DNA from: Pseudomonas sp. 6D_7.1_Bac1
GTDB lineage: Bacteria; Pseudomonadota; Gammaproteobacteria; Pseudomonadales; Pseudomonadaceae
Direction: 5' to 3'
Assembly: GCF_025465945.1 (NCBI RefSeq)
Contig: NZ_JANLNW010000078.1
Location: 124,001 to 188,000 of the forward strand
DNA length: 64,000 nt
A program made the position numbers and the translations under genes. How positions within the stretch are numbered: the stretch's first letter is position 1; each line of letters opens with the position of its first letter. Below the pieces are notes generated by a model, which saw only the letters and a list, made by a program, of their open reading frames with translations, made no database searches and had not been told where the DNA came from. This document shows, piece by piece, positions 53,629-61,271 of this stretch.

Positions 53629-55182
53629 TTAACCCTTGCGAACCCGCAAGCTACGCCACAGCGCGGCAACCATCAGCAGACTGACCAGCGCCCAGCCCCA
53701 GGCTTGTTGGTTGAACAGGCCTTCGCGGTACAGCTGAGGGGCAATGCTGGCGCCGATGATGAAGGCCAGCAGAGCAATTTCCCGACGCGGTGCGCTGACC
53801 GGGCGAATCAAATAGACCAGCGCCGGCAGCAGCAGGGCGGCGCTTGGGAAGCTGCGATAACGCGGTTCGAACACCAGCGCCAGCATCATCACTGCCGCGG
53901 CGAACCCGGCAGCGGCCAACAGCCAACCGGCACGACGTTCCAGCGCATTGAAGGCGCGTTCGCGCCAACCGGTTCTGGCGCTCAGGAACAACGCCGCGTG
54001 GGCCAGTACCAAAAAGTTCAGACCGGTGAGTAACCCGGCCGAGATCCACTCATCGGCAAAGCGGCTGGTGACGCGCGCCAGTTCACCCCAGGTACCAATA
54101 GAGCACGCAGCGACCGCGCCGAGCAGTGGCAATATCAACGCCGCACGGGTACTGCGTACGCGGCCGCCAAGCATCAGCGTACCGAGGAAAATCAGGCCAC
54201 CGACTGCCAGCCATTGTGGCCAGAACGGCAGGTTGGTGACGGGGCCTGCCAGTACGCCCTTGTCCTGGCGGTCCGCGTCGAACAGCCCCCAATAGCCGCC
54301 GACCGCACCTTCACTGGCGCGCTTCCATGGCTGATCGAAGGCTTCGATCAGGTTGTAGTGCCAGCCTTGTTGCTCGGCCATCGCCACAAAACCACGAATG
54401 AACTTCGCTTCGTTGACGCGGTTCGGTACGGCAGTTTTCCGTTGGCGACCTTCACTCGGCCAGCCGGTTTCACCAATCATCACTTCCTTGGGCGAGAACA
54501 TTTTGCCGAACGTCTGACGCACTGCGGCCACTTGCTGCAGGGCGACGTCGATGTTCGAAGGGTGATCTTCCCAGTACGGCAGCAAATGGATGGTCACGAA
54601 GTCCACCGCCGGAGCGATTTCCGGGTGCTTTTGCCAGAACTCCCAAACGTCGGCGTAGGTCACCGGCTGTTTCACGTGGCTTTTGACGTGGTTGATCAGC
54701 TTGACCAGTTGTGCGCCGGTGACTTCCTTGCGCAGCAGGGTCTCGTTGCCAACGATCACCGCGCTGACCACGTCCGGGTTGGCGTTGGCCTCGGCGATCA
54801 GCAGTTCGACTTCCTTGGCGGTGTCCACCGGATTGCTGTTGACCCAGGCGCCGATCATCAGCTTCAGGCCATGTTTGCGCGCCAGATCCGGCAGTGCTTC
54901 CAGGCCGCTCACCGAGTAGGTGCGGATGCACTCGAAGCGGGTGGCCAGCAATGCGAGGTCGGCGTCCATGCGCTCGGGGCGCAGTTTGAACGGTTGGTCG
55001 AATGGCGACTGGTCCTTGTCGAACGGTGTGTACGAGGCGCATTGCAACTTGTGCGTGGCGCTGGCCACTTCCGGCAACACCACCGGTTGACCGAGGCCGT
55101 ACCAGTAACCACCCAGGGCGAACAGGCCGAGCAGGCAGGCAAATAGATAAGCTAAGAAAGGGAAGCGCGAGGTGGCGGGCAT
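53629..55182 (-). CDS. GH17-type glucan-active membrane enzyme
   Basis: 517 residues. N-terminal membrane helix, then a GH17-like TIM barrel (about 50-320) with acid/base Glu in VIVGNETLLRKE and nucleophile Glu in VMIGETGWPSEGRQR, then about seven membrane helices in the C-terminal 190 residues. Such proteins are described as beta-1,3-glucanosyltransferases or beta-(1-6) glucan synthases in Pseudomonas. Start at 55182 (MPATSRFPF); the extension to 55260 is not family-like. Confidence 0.85.
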   Translation of the reverse strand: MPATSRFPFLAYLFACLLGLFALGGYWYGLGQPVVLPEVASATHKLQCASYTPFDKDQSPFDQPFKLRPERMDADLALLATRFECIRTYSVSGLEALPDLARKHGLKLMIGAWVNSNPVDTAKEVELLIAEANANPDVVSAVIVGNETLLRKEVTGAQLVKLINHVKSHVKQPVTYADVWEFWQKHPEIAPAVDFVTIHLLPYWEDHPSNIDVALQQVAAVRQTFGKMFSPKEVMIGETGWPSEGRQRKTAVPNRVNEAKFIRGFVAMAEQQGWHYNLIEAFDQPWKRASEGAVGGYWGLFDADRQDKGVLAGPVTNLPFWPQWLAVGGLIFLGTLMLGGRVRSTRAALILPLLGAVAACSIGTWGELARVTSRFADEWISAGLLTGLNFLVLAHAALFLSARTGWRERAFNALERRAGWLLAAAGFAAAVMMLALVFEPRYRSFPSAALLLPALVYLIRPVSAPRREIALLAFIIGASIAPQLYREGLFNQQAWGWALVSLLMVAALWRSLRVRKG

Positions 55183-55511
55183 GGTCAGGCCGTCTGGGAA
55201 CAAAGCCGCGCATCTTACCTGCATTTGTCCCGTGCTTGGTGCCCTGCATGATTTTGACATGCAAAGTTCGGGCGGGATTTGTCAGGGGCTTTTTCGAGGT
55301 CACGGTTGCTGGCGTTCTGATGTCGTTTCTCGTTGCCTCGAGGTCGCAGCCAGAGCAGGTCGCTCTGGGCGCGAGGTTGATTATCGAGGCATCAGTACTC
55401 CGCTGATGTTCGAACGAGTTTGCGGTGGGCGTGATGGGGGCGCTGTGCACCATAACAATACGTTGACGCTGCTCGGCATCCGTCGGGCGCAGCACTTTCG
55501 GGGAAGTAACG
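55183..55511. other. Divergent intergenic region, no gene seen
   Basis: 329 nt between the GH17-type gene and the binding-protein gene. It contains two short inverted repeats (GCATG...CATGC at about 55247-55263 and AGAGC...GCTCT near 55352-55366). I see no confident promoter or conserved ORF; a 134-codon plus-strand frame ending at 55406 is the antisense extension of the GH17 gene. Confidence 0.5.
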
Positions 55512-56360
55512 ATGAAGATGCGACGACTCTTGGGCGCAGGTGCCGCTTTGGTCCTGGCGATCAGCTCTACTGTGGCCAGCGCCGAAGGCAAGGCAGTGAC
55601 GATCGGTTATGTCGACGGCTGGTCGGACAGCGTCGCCACGACCAACGTGGCTGCAGAAGTGATCAAGCAAAAACTCGGTTATGACGTGAAGCTGCAAGCC
55701 GTTGCTACCGGGATCATGTGGCAGGGCGTGGCCACCGGCAAACTCGATGCGATGCTCTCAGCCTGGCTGCCAGTGACGCATGGCGAATACTGGGCGAAGA
55801 ACAAGGACAAAGTGGTCGACTACGGCCCTAACTTCAAAGACGCAAAAATCGGCTTGATCGTGCCGGAATACGTCAAGGCCAAATCCATTGGTGATCTGAA
55901 GGAAGACACCACCTTCAAGAGCAAAATCGTTGGCATCGACGCGGGTTCAGGCGTGATGCTCAAAACCGATCAGGCGATCAAGGACTACGGCCTCGATTAC
56001 AAACTTCAGGCCAGTTCTGGCGCAGCCATGATTGCCGAGCTGACCCGCGCCGAAGAGAAAAACGAGTCCATTGCCGTGACCGGTTGGGTGCCGCACTGGA
56101 TGTTCGCCAAGTGGAAACTGCGCTTCCTCGACGACCCGAAAGGCGTTTATGGCGCCGCTGAAACCGTGAACAGTATCGGCAGCAAAGGGCTGGAGAAGAA
56201 AGCACCGGAAGTCGCGAAGTTCCTGAAGAACTTCCAGTGGTCGTCGAAAGATGAAATCGGCGAAGTCATGCTGGCCATTCAGGATGGTGCCAAACCTGAA
56301 GTGGCGGCCAAGGACTGGGTGGCCAAACACCCGGAACGCGTCGCCGAGTGGACTCGGTAA
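55512..56360 (+). CDS. Glycine betaine/quaternary amine ABC substrate-binding protein
   Basis: 282 residues, OpuAC-type periplasmic binding protein: signal peptide ending VASA, then VTIGYVDGWSDSVATTNVAAEVIKQKLGY, MWQGVATGKLDAMLSAWLPVTH and ITGWVPHW-like Trp-rich pocket (VTGWVPHWMFAKWKLRFLDD). The Trp residues fit binding of trimethylammonium ligands (betaine, choline or carnitine). No permease or ATPase is adjacent, typical of the orphan binding proteins that share one Cbc-type transporter in Pseudomonas. Confidence 0.9.
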   Translation: MKMRRLLGAGAALVLAISSTVASAEGKAVTIGYVDGWSDSVATTNVAAEVIKQKLGYDVKLQAVATGIMWQGVATGKLDAMLSAWLPVTHGEYWAKNKDKVVDYGPNFKDAKIGLIVPEYVKAKSIGDLKEDTTFKSKIVGIDAGSGVMLKTDQAIKDYGLDYKLQASSGAAMIAELTRAEEKNESIAVTGWVPHWMFAKWKLRFLDDPKGVYGAAETVNSIGSKGLEKKAPEVAKFLKNFQWSSKDEIGEVMLAIQDGAKPEVAAKDWVAKHPERVAEWTR

Positions 56361-56391
56361 TTTGATCTAGCGCGTCTAGTCAGCACTTTTC

Positions 56392-56427
56392 AGGGCCGCT
56401 TGGCAGTTATGCCAAGCGGCCCTTTGT
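56392..56427 (+). terminator. Rho-independent terminator after the binding-protein gene
   Basis: Perfect 13-bp stem AGGGCCGCTTGGC/GCCAAGCGGCCCT with a 6-nt loop, followed by TTTGTGTTT. Confidence 0.88.
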
Positions 56428-56586
56428 GTTTCAGGCAGGTTAACGGCGTATTACTGTTGATTTTTATCGATTGAAAATTGGCGAAATGGTCAGGTCGTTC
56501 TAATACTAAGGTCGTCTGGAACCAGTTCCGCAGCCGCATAAAGTGGATATGTTCCAACAATAATCCGTGCTGCGAGGATAAAAACA

Positions 56587-56898
56587 ATGAACGACAGCAT
56601 TTACCTCTCGATTCAAAACAGCCCGCGCTTCAAGGAGCTGGTTCGTAAAAGGGAAAGGTTCGCCTGGATTCTTTCGGCGATCATGCTTGGGCTGTACTCC
56701 GGATTCATTCTTCTGATTGCTTACGGGCCGCATGTGCTGGGGGCGAAGATCAGCCCCGGGTCTTCGATTACCTGGGGAATACCGATTGGTGTCGGCCTGA
56801 TTGTTTCGGCCTTCGTCCTGACGGCCATCTACGTACGACGCGCCAATGGCGAATTCGACGACCTGAACAATGCGATTCTCAAGGAGGCTCAGCAATGA
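56587..56898 (+). CDS. DUF485 membrane protein (actP partner)
   Basis: 103 residues with two membrane helices (FAWILSAIMLGLYSGFILLIAYG and ITWGIPIGVGLIVSAFVLTAIYV). DUF485 genes typically precede actP in acetate uptake operons. Ribosome site GAGGAT upstream; overlaps actP by ATGA. No acs gene is adjacent here. Confidence 0.92.
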   Translation: MNDSIYLSIQNSPRFKELVRKRERFAWILSAIMLGLYSGFILLIAYGPHVLGAKISPGSSITWGIPIGVGLIVSAFVLTAIYVRRANGEFDDLNNAILKEAQQ

Positions 56899-58553
56899 TC
56901 CGGCGTCTATTGGCAGCTTTAGGCATTGCAGCCTTCGCACCGGCCGTTTGGGCGGCCGAGGCGCTCACCGGCGAAGTGCACAAACAACCGCTCAACGTTT
57001 CGGCGATCCTGATGTTCGTGTTGTTCGTCGGCGCAACGCTGTGCATCACTTACTGGGCTTCCAAGCGCAACAAGTCGGCGGCCGATTACTACGCGGCGGG
57101 TGGCAAGATCACCGGTTTGCAGAACGGTCTGGCGATTGCCGGTGACTACATGTCGGCGGCGTCCTTCCTGGGGATTTCCGCGCTGGTGTTCGCGTCTGGC
57201 TACGATGGTCTGATTTATTCGATCGGCTTCCTGGTGGGCTGGCCGATCATTCTGTTCCTGATCGCCGAACGTCTGCGTAACCTGGGCAAGTACACCTTTG
57301 CCGACGTGGCGTCCTACCGCCTTGGGCAAACCCAGATTCGCACGCTGTCGGCCTGCGGTTCGCTGGTGGTGGTGGCGTTCTACCTGATCGCGCAAATGGT
57401 CGGTGCCGGCAAGCTGATCCAGCTGCTGTTCGGTCTTGATTACTATGTTGCGGTGATTCTGGTGGGGATCCTGATGTGCCTCTATGTGTTGTTCGGCGGC
57501 ATGCTGGCGACCACCTGGGTGCAAATCATCAAGGCTGTGCTTCTACTGTCCGGTGCGTCGTTCATGGCGCTGATGGTGATGAAGCATGTCAACTTCGACT
57601 TCAACACGCTGTTTGCCGAGGCGATCAAGGTTCACCCTAAAGGTGAAGCGATCATGAGCCCGGGCGGTCTGGTGAAAGACCCGATCTCGGCATTTTCCCT
57701 GGGGCTGGCGCTGATGTTCGGTACGGCGGGTCTGCCGCACATCCTGATGCGCTTCTTCACGGTGAGTGACGCTAAAGAAGCTCGCAAAAGTGTGCTGTAT
57801 GCAACCGGCTTCATCGGCTACTTCTACATCCTGACGTTCATTATTGGCTTCGGCGCGATCCTGTTGGTCAGCACCAATCCAGCCTTCAAGGATGCTACAG
57901 GGGCGCTGCTCGGTGGCAACAACATGGCGGCGGTGCACCTGGCCAATGCGGTGGGTGGCAGTGTCTTCCTCGGTTTCATCTCGGCGGTAGCCTTCGCCAC
58001 CATTCTGGCAGTGGTTTCCGGTCTGACCCTGGCCGGGGCCACGGCGGTGTCTCACGACCTGTACGCCAGTGTGATCAAGAAGGGCAAGGCCAACGAAAAG
58101 GATGAGATCCGTGTTTCGAAGATCACCACCATTGCCTTGGGCGTGTTGGCGATTGTTCTGGGCATTCTGTTCGAAAGCCAGAACATCGCGTTCATGGTAG
58201 GTCTGGCGTTCTCGATCGCTGCCAGCTGCAACTTCCCGGTGCTGCTGCTTTCGATGTACTGGAAAAAGCTGACCACTCGCGGTGCGATGGTCGGTGGCTG
58301 GATGGGGCTGGTCAGTGCGGTGGGCTTGATGGTCCTCGGCCCAACCATTTGGGTGCAGATCATGGGGCACGAGAAGGCGATCTTCCCGTATGAGTACCCG
58401 GCGCTGTTCTCGATGACCATTGCCTTTGTCGGGATCTGGTTCTTCTCCATCACTGACAAGTCCGCTGCGGCGGACAATGAGCGGGCGCTGTTCTTCCCGC
58501 AATTCGTTCGCTCGCAGACGGGGTTGGGCGCGAGCGGGGCGGTGTCGCACTAA
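56895..58553 (+). CDS. actP: Cation/acetate symporter ActP
   Basis: 552 residues, sodium:solute symporter family with a signal-like first segment (AFAPAVWAAEALTGEVHKQP) and about 13 membrane helices. Family segments: SKRNKSAADYYAAGGKITGLQNGLAIAGDYMSAASFLGI, FVDVASYR-type loop YTFADVASYRLGQ, and AVSHDLYASVIKKGKANEKDEI. Imports acetate and other short monocarboxylates. Followed by a strong terminator. Confidence 0.95.
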   Translation: MIRRLLAALGIAAFAPAVWAAEALTGEVHKQPLNVSAILMFVLFVGATLCITYWASKRNKSAADYYAAGGKITGLQNGLAIAGDYMSAASFLGISALVFASGYDGLIYSIGFLVGWPIILFLIAERLRNLGKYTFADVASYRLGQTQIRTLSACGSLVVVAFYLIAQMVGAGKLIQLLFGLDYYVAVILVGILMCLYVLFGGMLATTWVQIIKAVLLLSGASFMALMVMKHVNFDFNTLFAEAIKVHPKGEAIMSPGGLVKDPISAFSLGLALMFGTAGLPHILMRFFTVSDAKEARKSVLYATGFIGYFYILTFIIGFGAILLVSTNPAFKDATGALLGGNNMAAVHLANAVGGSVFLGFISAVAFATILAVVSGLTLAGATAVSHDLYASVIKKGKANEKDEIRVSKITTIALGVLAIVLGILFESQNIAFMVGLAFSIAASCNFPVLLLSMYWKKLTTRGAMVGGWMGLVSAVGLMVLGPTIWVQIMGHEKAIFPYEYPALFSMTIAFVGIWFFSITDKSAAADNERALFFPQFVRSQTGLGASGAVSH

Positions 58554-58598
58554 CGTATAGAGTTGTATAAGCCTCTATATATAAGCTGTGTTAAATAG

Positions 58599-58630
58599 AA
58601 ATGCCCCGGTCGAGAGATCGGGGCATTTTT
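58599..58630 (+). terminator. Terminator of actP
   Basis: Stem AAATGCCCCG/CGGGGCATTT around GTCGAGAGAT, followed by a T-run. Confidence 0.88.
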
Positions 58631-58647
58631 GTTTGGGCAGTACCTTT

Positions 58648-58791
58648 GTAGCAGCTGCCGAGCCTGCGAGGCTGCGTTCGGCTGCGCAGCGGCCGTAAAC
58701 CCTGCATGCACGATGCACCTGAAAGAACGATGCGTCTGATTTACGACTGCTGCGCAGCCGAACGCAGCCTCGCAGGCTCGGCAGCTGCTAC
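58648..58791. repeat. Second-class palindromic repeat (GTAGCAGCTG type), 43-bp perfect arms
   Basis: Arms 58648-58690 and 58749-58791 are exact reverse complements over 43 nt, with a 58-nt spacer that continues partial pairing (GTAAA...TTTAC). Shares head GTAGCAGCTG and the GGCTGCGTTCG word with the element in opmB. Confidence 0.92.
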
Positions 58792-58811
58792 GGGGGGGGG
58801 TAAACAAAAAC

Positions 58812-58845
58812 GGCCTCTGCTCTTGTATAAGAGGCAGAGGCCGTT
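58812..58845 (-). terminator. Probable terminator of gltA
   Basis: GGCCTCTGC at about 58812-58820 pairs with GCAGAGGCC at 58833-58841; flanked by AAAAAC upstream, which on the minus strand is GTTTTT after the hairpin. Confidence 0.7.
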
Positions 58846-58880
58846 TCCGGTGCAGCTAAGACGTTATCGCAAGACAGGTC

Positions 58881-60170
58881 TTATTTGCGGTCTTCAAGCC
58901 GGGTGATGTCGCGCGACTCGTAGCCGGTGTACAGCTGGCGCGGGCGGCCAATCTTGTACGGGCTGGAGAGCATTTCTTTCCAGTGGGAGATCCAGCCGAC
59001 GGTCCGCGCCAGGGCGAAGATCACGGTGAACATGCTGGTTGGAATACCGATCGCCTTGAGGATGATCCCCGAGTAGAAGTCGACGTTCGGGTACAGCGAG
59101 CGCTCGATGAAGTACGGGTCGGTCAGAGCGATCTCTTCCAGGCGCATGGCCAGTTCGAGTTGCTTGTCGTGCTTGATGCCCAGCTCTTTCAGCACTTCGT
59201 CACAGGTCTGCTTCATGACGGTAGCGCGTGGGTCGCGGTTTTTGTAAACCCGGTGACCGAAGCCCATCAGTTTGAACGGATCGTTCTTGTCCTTGGCCTT
59301 GGCGATGAACTTGTCGATGTTCGAGACATCGCCAATTTCGTCGAGCATGGTCAGTACCGCTTCGTTGGCGCCGCCGTGGGCAGGGCCCCACAGTGCAGCG
59401 ATACCGGCAGCGATACAGGCGAACGGGTTGGCACCCGACGAGCCTGCCAGACGTACGGTGGAGGTCGATGCGTTCTGCTCGTGGTCGGCGTGGAGGATGA
59501 AGATCCGGTCCATGGCCTTGGCGAGTACCGGGCTGATCGGTTTGATCTCGCACGGGGTGTTGAACATCATGTGCAGGAAGTTTTCCGCGTACGACAGGTC
59601 GTTGCGCGGGTACATCATGGGTTGCCCCATGGAGTACTTGTAAACCATCGCTGCCAGGGTTGGCATCTTGGCAACCAGACGGATCGCGGAGATTTCGCGA
59701 TGCTGCGGGTTATTGATGTCCAGGGAGTCGTGGTAGAAGGCCGAAAGGGCGCCGACTACACCGCACATGACGGCCATTGGGTGGGCGTCGCGACGGAAGC
59801 CGTTGAAGAAGGTCTTCAGCTGTTCATGAACCATGGTGTGGTTCTTGACGGTGCTGACGAACTGGGCCTTTTGCTCTGCGGTCGGCAGTTCGCCGTTGAG
59901 CAGCAGATAGCAGGTTTCCAGGTAGTCCGACTTCTCGGCGAGTTGCTCGATCGGGTAGCCGCGGTGCAGCAGAATGCCGTTGTCGCCGTCGATATAAGTA
60001 ATCTTCGACTCGCAAGAGGCGGTCGACATGAAACCCGGGTCAAACGTGAAACGGCCCGTGGCCGTCAGGCCCCGAACGTCGATTACATCGGGACCAACGG
60101 TGCCGGTTAAAATGGGCAGCTCGACGGGGGCTGCGCCCTCGATGATCAACTGCGCTTTTTTGTCAGCCAT
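58881..60170 (-). CDS. gltA: Citrate synthase GltA
   Basis: 429 residues, hexameric type II citrate synthase. Catalytic His in DRIFILHADHEQNAST, GAAHGGANEAVL-like segment (WGPAHGGANEAVLTML), GFGHRVYKNRDPRA and catalytic Asp in the following region (YPNVDFYSG). Condenses acetyl-CoA and oxaloacetate. Divergent from sdhC with a clear minus-strand promoter at 60229-60256. Confidence 0.97.
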   Translation of the reverse strand: MADKKAQLIIEGAAPVELPILTGTVGPDVIDVRGLTATGRFTFDPGFMSTASCESKITYIDGDNGILLHRGYPIEQLAEKSDYLETCYLLLNGELPTAEQKAQFVSTVKNHTMVHEQLKTFFNGFRRDAHPMAVMCGVVGALSAFYHDSLDINNPQHREISAIRLVAKMPTLAAMVYKYSMGQPMMYPRNDLSYAENFLHMMFNTPCEIKPISPVLAKAMDRIFILHADHEQNASTSTVRLAGSSGANPFACIAAGIAALWGPAHGGANEAVLTMLDEIGDVSNIDKFIAKAKDKNDPFKLMGFGHRVYKNRDPRATVMKQTCDEVLKELGIKHDKQLELAMRLEEIALTDPYFIERSLYPNVDFYSGIILKAIGIPTSMFTVIFALARTVGWISHWKEMLSSPYKIGRPRQLYTGYESRDITRLEDRK

Positions 60171-60228
60171 GTGGCCTCCTATTTATGCTTGAAATCATCA
60201 GACAGACCCCCCACGCAGGGCCCGCACC

Positions 60229-60256
60229 ACTATAGTGAGATAAATTCGAATGTCAA
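60229..60256 (-). promoter_or_regulatory. Sigma-70 promoter of gltA
   Basis: On the minus strand: -35 TTGACA (60256-60251), 16-nt spacer, -10 TATAGT (60234-60229). The -10 lies in the palindrome CACTATAGTG. Predicted start near 60222, leader about 50 nt. Confidence 0.8.
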
Positions 60257-60370
60257 TTTGCCTAAAGTCTTGCTCCAGAAGGCTTTAACCGGACTTTTTC
60301 CTCGAAATTAACTGCCATTTACGCCTTTTATCCCGCTTGCGCAATGAGCTATTAGGGGAAGGTGAACGCG

Positions 60371-60399
60371 TTGTCATTAGTAGCCTAACTGTCTATACT
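60371..60399 (+). promoter_or_regulatory. Sigma-70 promoter of sdhCDAB
   Basis: -35 TTGTCA (60371-60376), 17-nt spacer, -10 TATACT (60394-60399). Predicted start near 60406. Confidence 0.78.
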
Positions 60400-60480
60400 C
60401 GGCCACCGACCGCCAGGGGCTTTTGGGCCTGCTTTATTGGGGGTCGCATCCCTGGGTGGTGGTTACCTGACCAGTGCACT

Positions 60481-60510
60481 CCCCAACAACTTTGCCCTGA
60501 TTGTTAGGGG
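60481..60510 (+). promoter_or_regulatory. Hairpin masking the sdhC ribosome binding site
   Basis: CCCCAACAA (60481-60489) pairs with TTGTTAGGGG (60501-60510, one bulge), tying up the AGGGG that lies 9 nt before the sdhC GTG. The upstream strand includes AACAAC, an A-rich motif of the type bound by Hfq/Crc in Pseudomonas. Confidence 0.5.
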
Positions 60511-60519
60511 CTCTTCAGT

Positions 60520-60906
60520 GTGAAAAAAGCCGTGAAAAGCCAACGACCTGTAAACCTAGACCTAAGGACCATCAAACTCCCCATCACCGGCGTTACGTCG
60601 TTTCTTCACCGTGTTTCCGGCATCATCCTCTTCCTGGGCCTTGGCATCATGCTGTATGCATTGAGCAAATCCCTGGGTTCCGAGGAAGGTTTTGCCGGGG
60701 TGAAGGCATGCTTGACCAGTCCGCTGGCCAAGTTCGTAGCATGGGGCCTGCTGTCCGCCTTGCTGTATCACATGGTGGCCGGTGTACGCCATCTGATCAT
60801 GGACATGGGCATCGGTGAGACGCTGGAAGGCGGCACGCTGGGCTCGAAAATCGTCATCGCCGTTTCCGTGGTGATGATCGTTCTGGCGGGAGTTTGGATA
60901 TGGTAA
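60520..60906 (+). CDS. sdhC: Succinate dehydrogenase cytochrome b556 subunit SdhC (GTG start)
   Basis: 128 residues, three membrane helices: RPVNLDLRTIKLPITGVTSFLHRVSGIILFLGL with the quinone-site Ser/Arg region, and the heme-binding His in LLYHMVAGVRHLIMD. GTG at 60520 is 9 nt from AGGGG; a second GTG at 60532 is possible. Overlaps sdhD by 7 nt. Confidence 0.95.
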   Translation: MKKAVKSQRPVNLDLRTIKLPITGVTSFLHRVSGIILFLGLGIMLYALSKSLGSEEGFAGVKACLTSPLAKFVAWGLLSALLYHMVAGVRHLIMDMGIGETLEGGTLGSKIVIAVSVVMIVLAGVWIW

Positions 60907-61268
60907 CCAGCGTTACGAACCTATCGCGTTCGGGCCTCTATGACTGGATGGCACAACGTGTGTCTGCGGTCGTTCTCGCGGCATATTTCATCTTTTTGAT
61001 CGGATACGTCGTTGCGCACCCTGGCCTTGGCTACGCCCAATGGCATGAACTGTTCGCAAACAACTGGATGCGTATTTTCAGTCTCCTGGCTCTCGTTGCT
61101 CTGGGCGCTCACGCCTGGGTCGGCATGTGGACCATTGCGACCGACTACCTGACGCCAATGGCGCTGGGCAAGTCCGCGACTGCAGTACGTTTCCTCTTCC
61201 AGGCAGTATGCGGCGTCGCGATGTTCGCGTACTTCGTCTGGGGTGTGCAGATTCTTTGGGGTATCTGA
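60900..61268 (+). CDS. sdhD: Succinate dehydrogenase membrane anchor SdhD
   Basis: 122 residues with three hydrophobic segments; heme-ligand His and quinone Tyr region in LLALVALGAHAWVGMWTIATDYL. ATG at 60900 is 7 nt after GGGAG (60888-60892) inside sdhC. Followed 3 nt later by sdhA. Confidence 0.95.
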   Translation: MVTSVTNLSRSGLYDWMAQRVSAVVLAAYFIFLIGYVVAHPGLGYAQWHELFANNWMRIFSLLALVALGAHAWVGMWTIATDYLTPMALGKSATAVRFLFQAVCGVAMFAYFVWGVQILWGI

Positions 61269-61271
61269 TTC

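Larger units (their letters stand above)
58554..58880. other. Intergenic region between actP and gltA (convergent)
   Basis: 327 nt holding the actP terminator (58599-58630), a long inverted repeat (58648-58791), a run of nine G (58792-58800) and, near 58812-58845, GGCCTCTGC...GCAGAGGCC, a 9-bp inverted repeat that probably ends gltA. No gene seen. Confidence 0.7.
60171..60519. other. Divergent gltA-sdhC control region
   Basis: 349 nt without a gene. It contains the gltA promoter, the sdh promoter, an about 115-nt sdh leader, and a hairpin covering the sdhC ribosome site (each listed separately). Confidence 0.8.

Noticed and set aside
55172..55684. 170-codon plus-strand frame upstream of and into the binding-protein gene
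   Set aside because: Overlaps the binding-protein signal peptide region out of frame and has no recognisable features.
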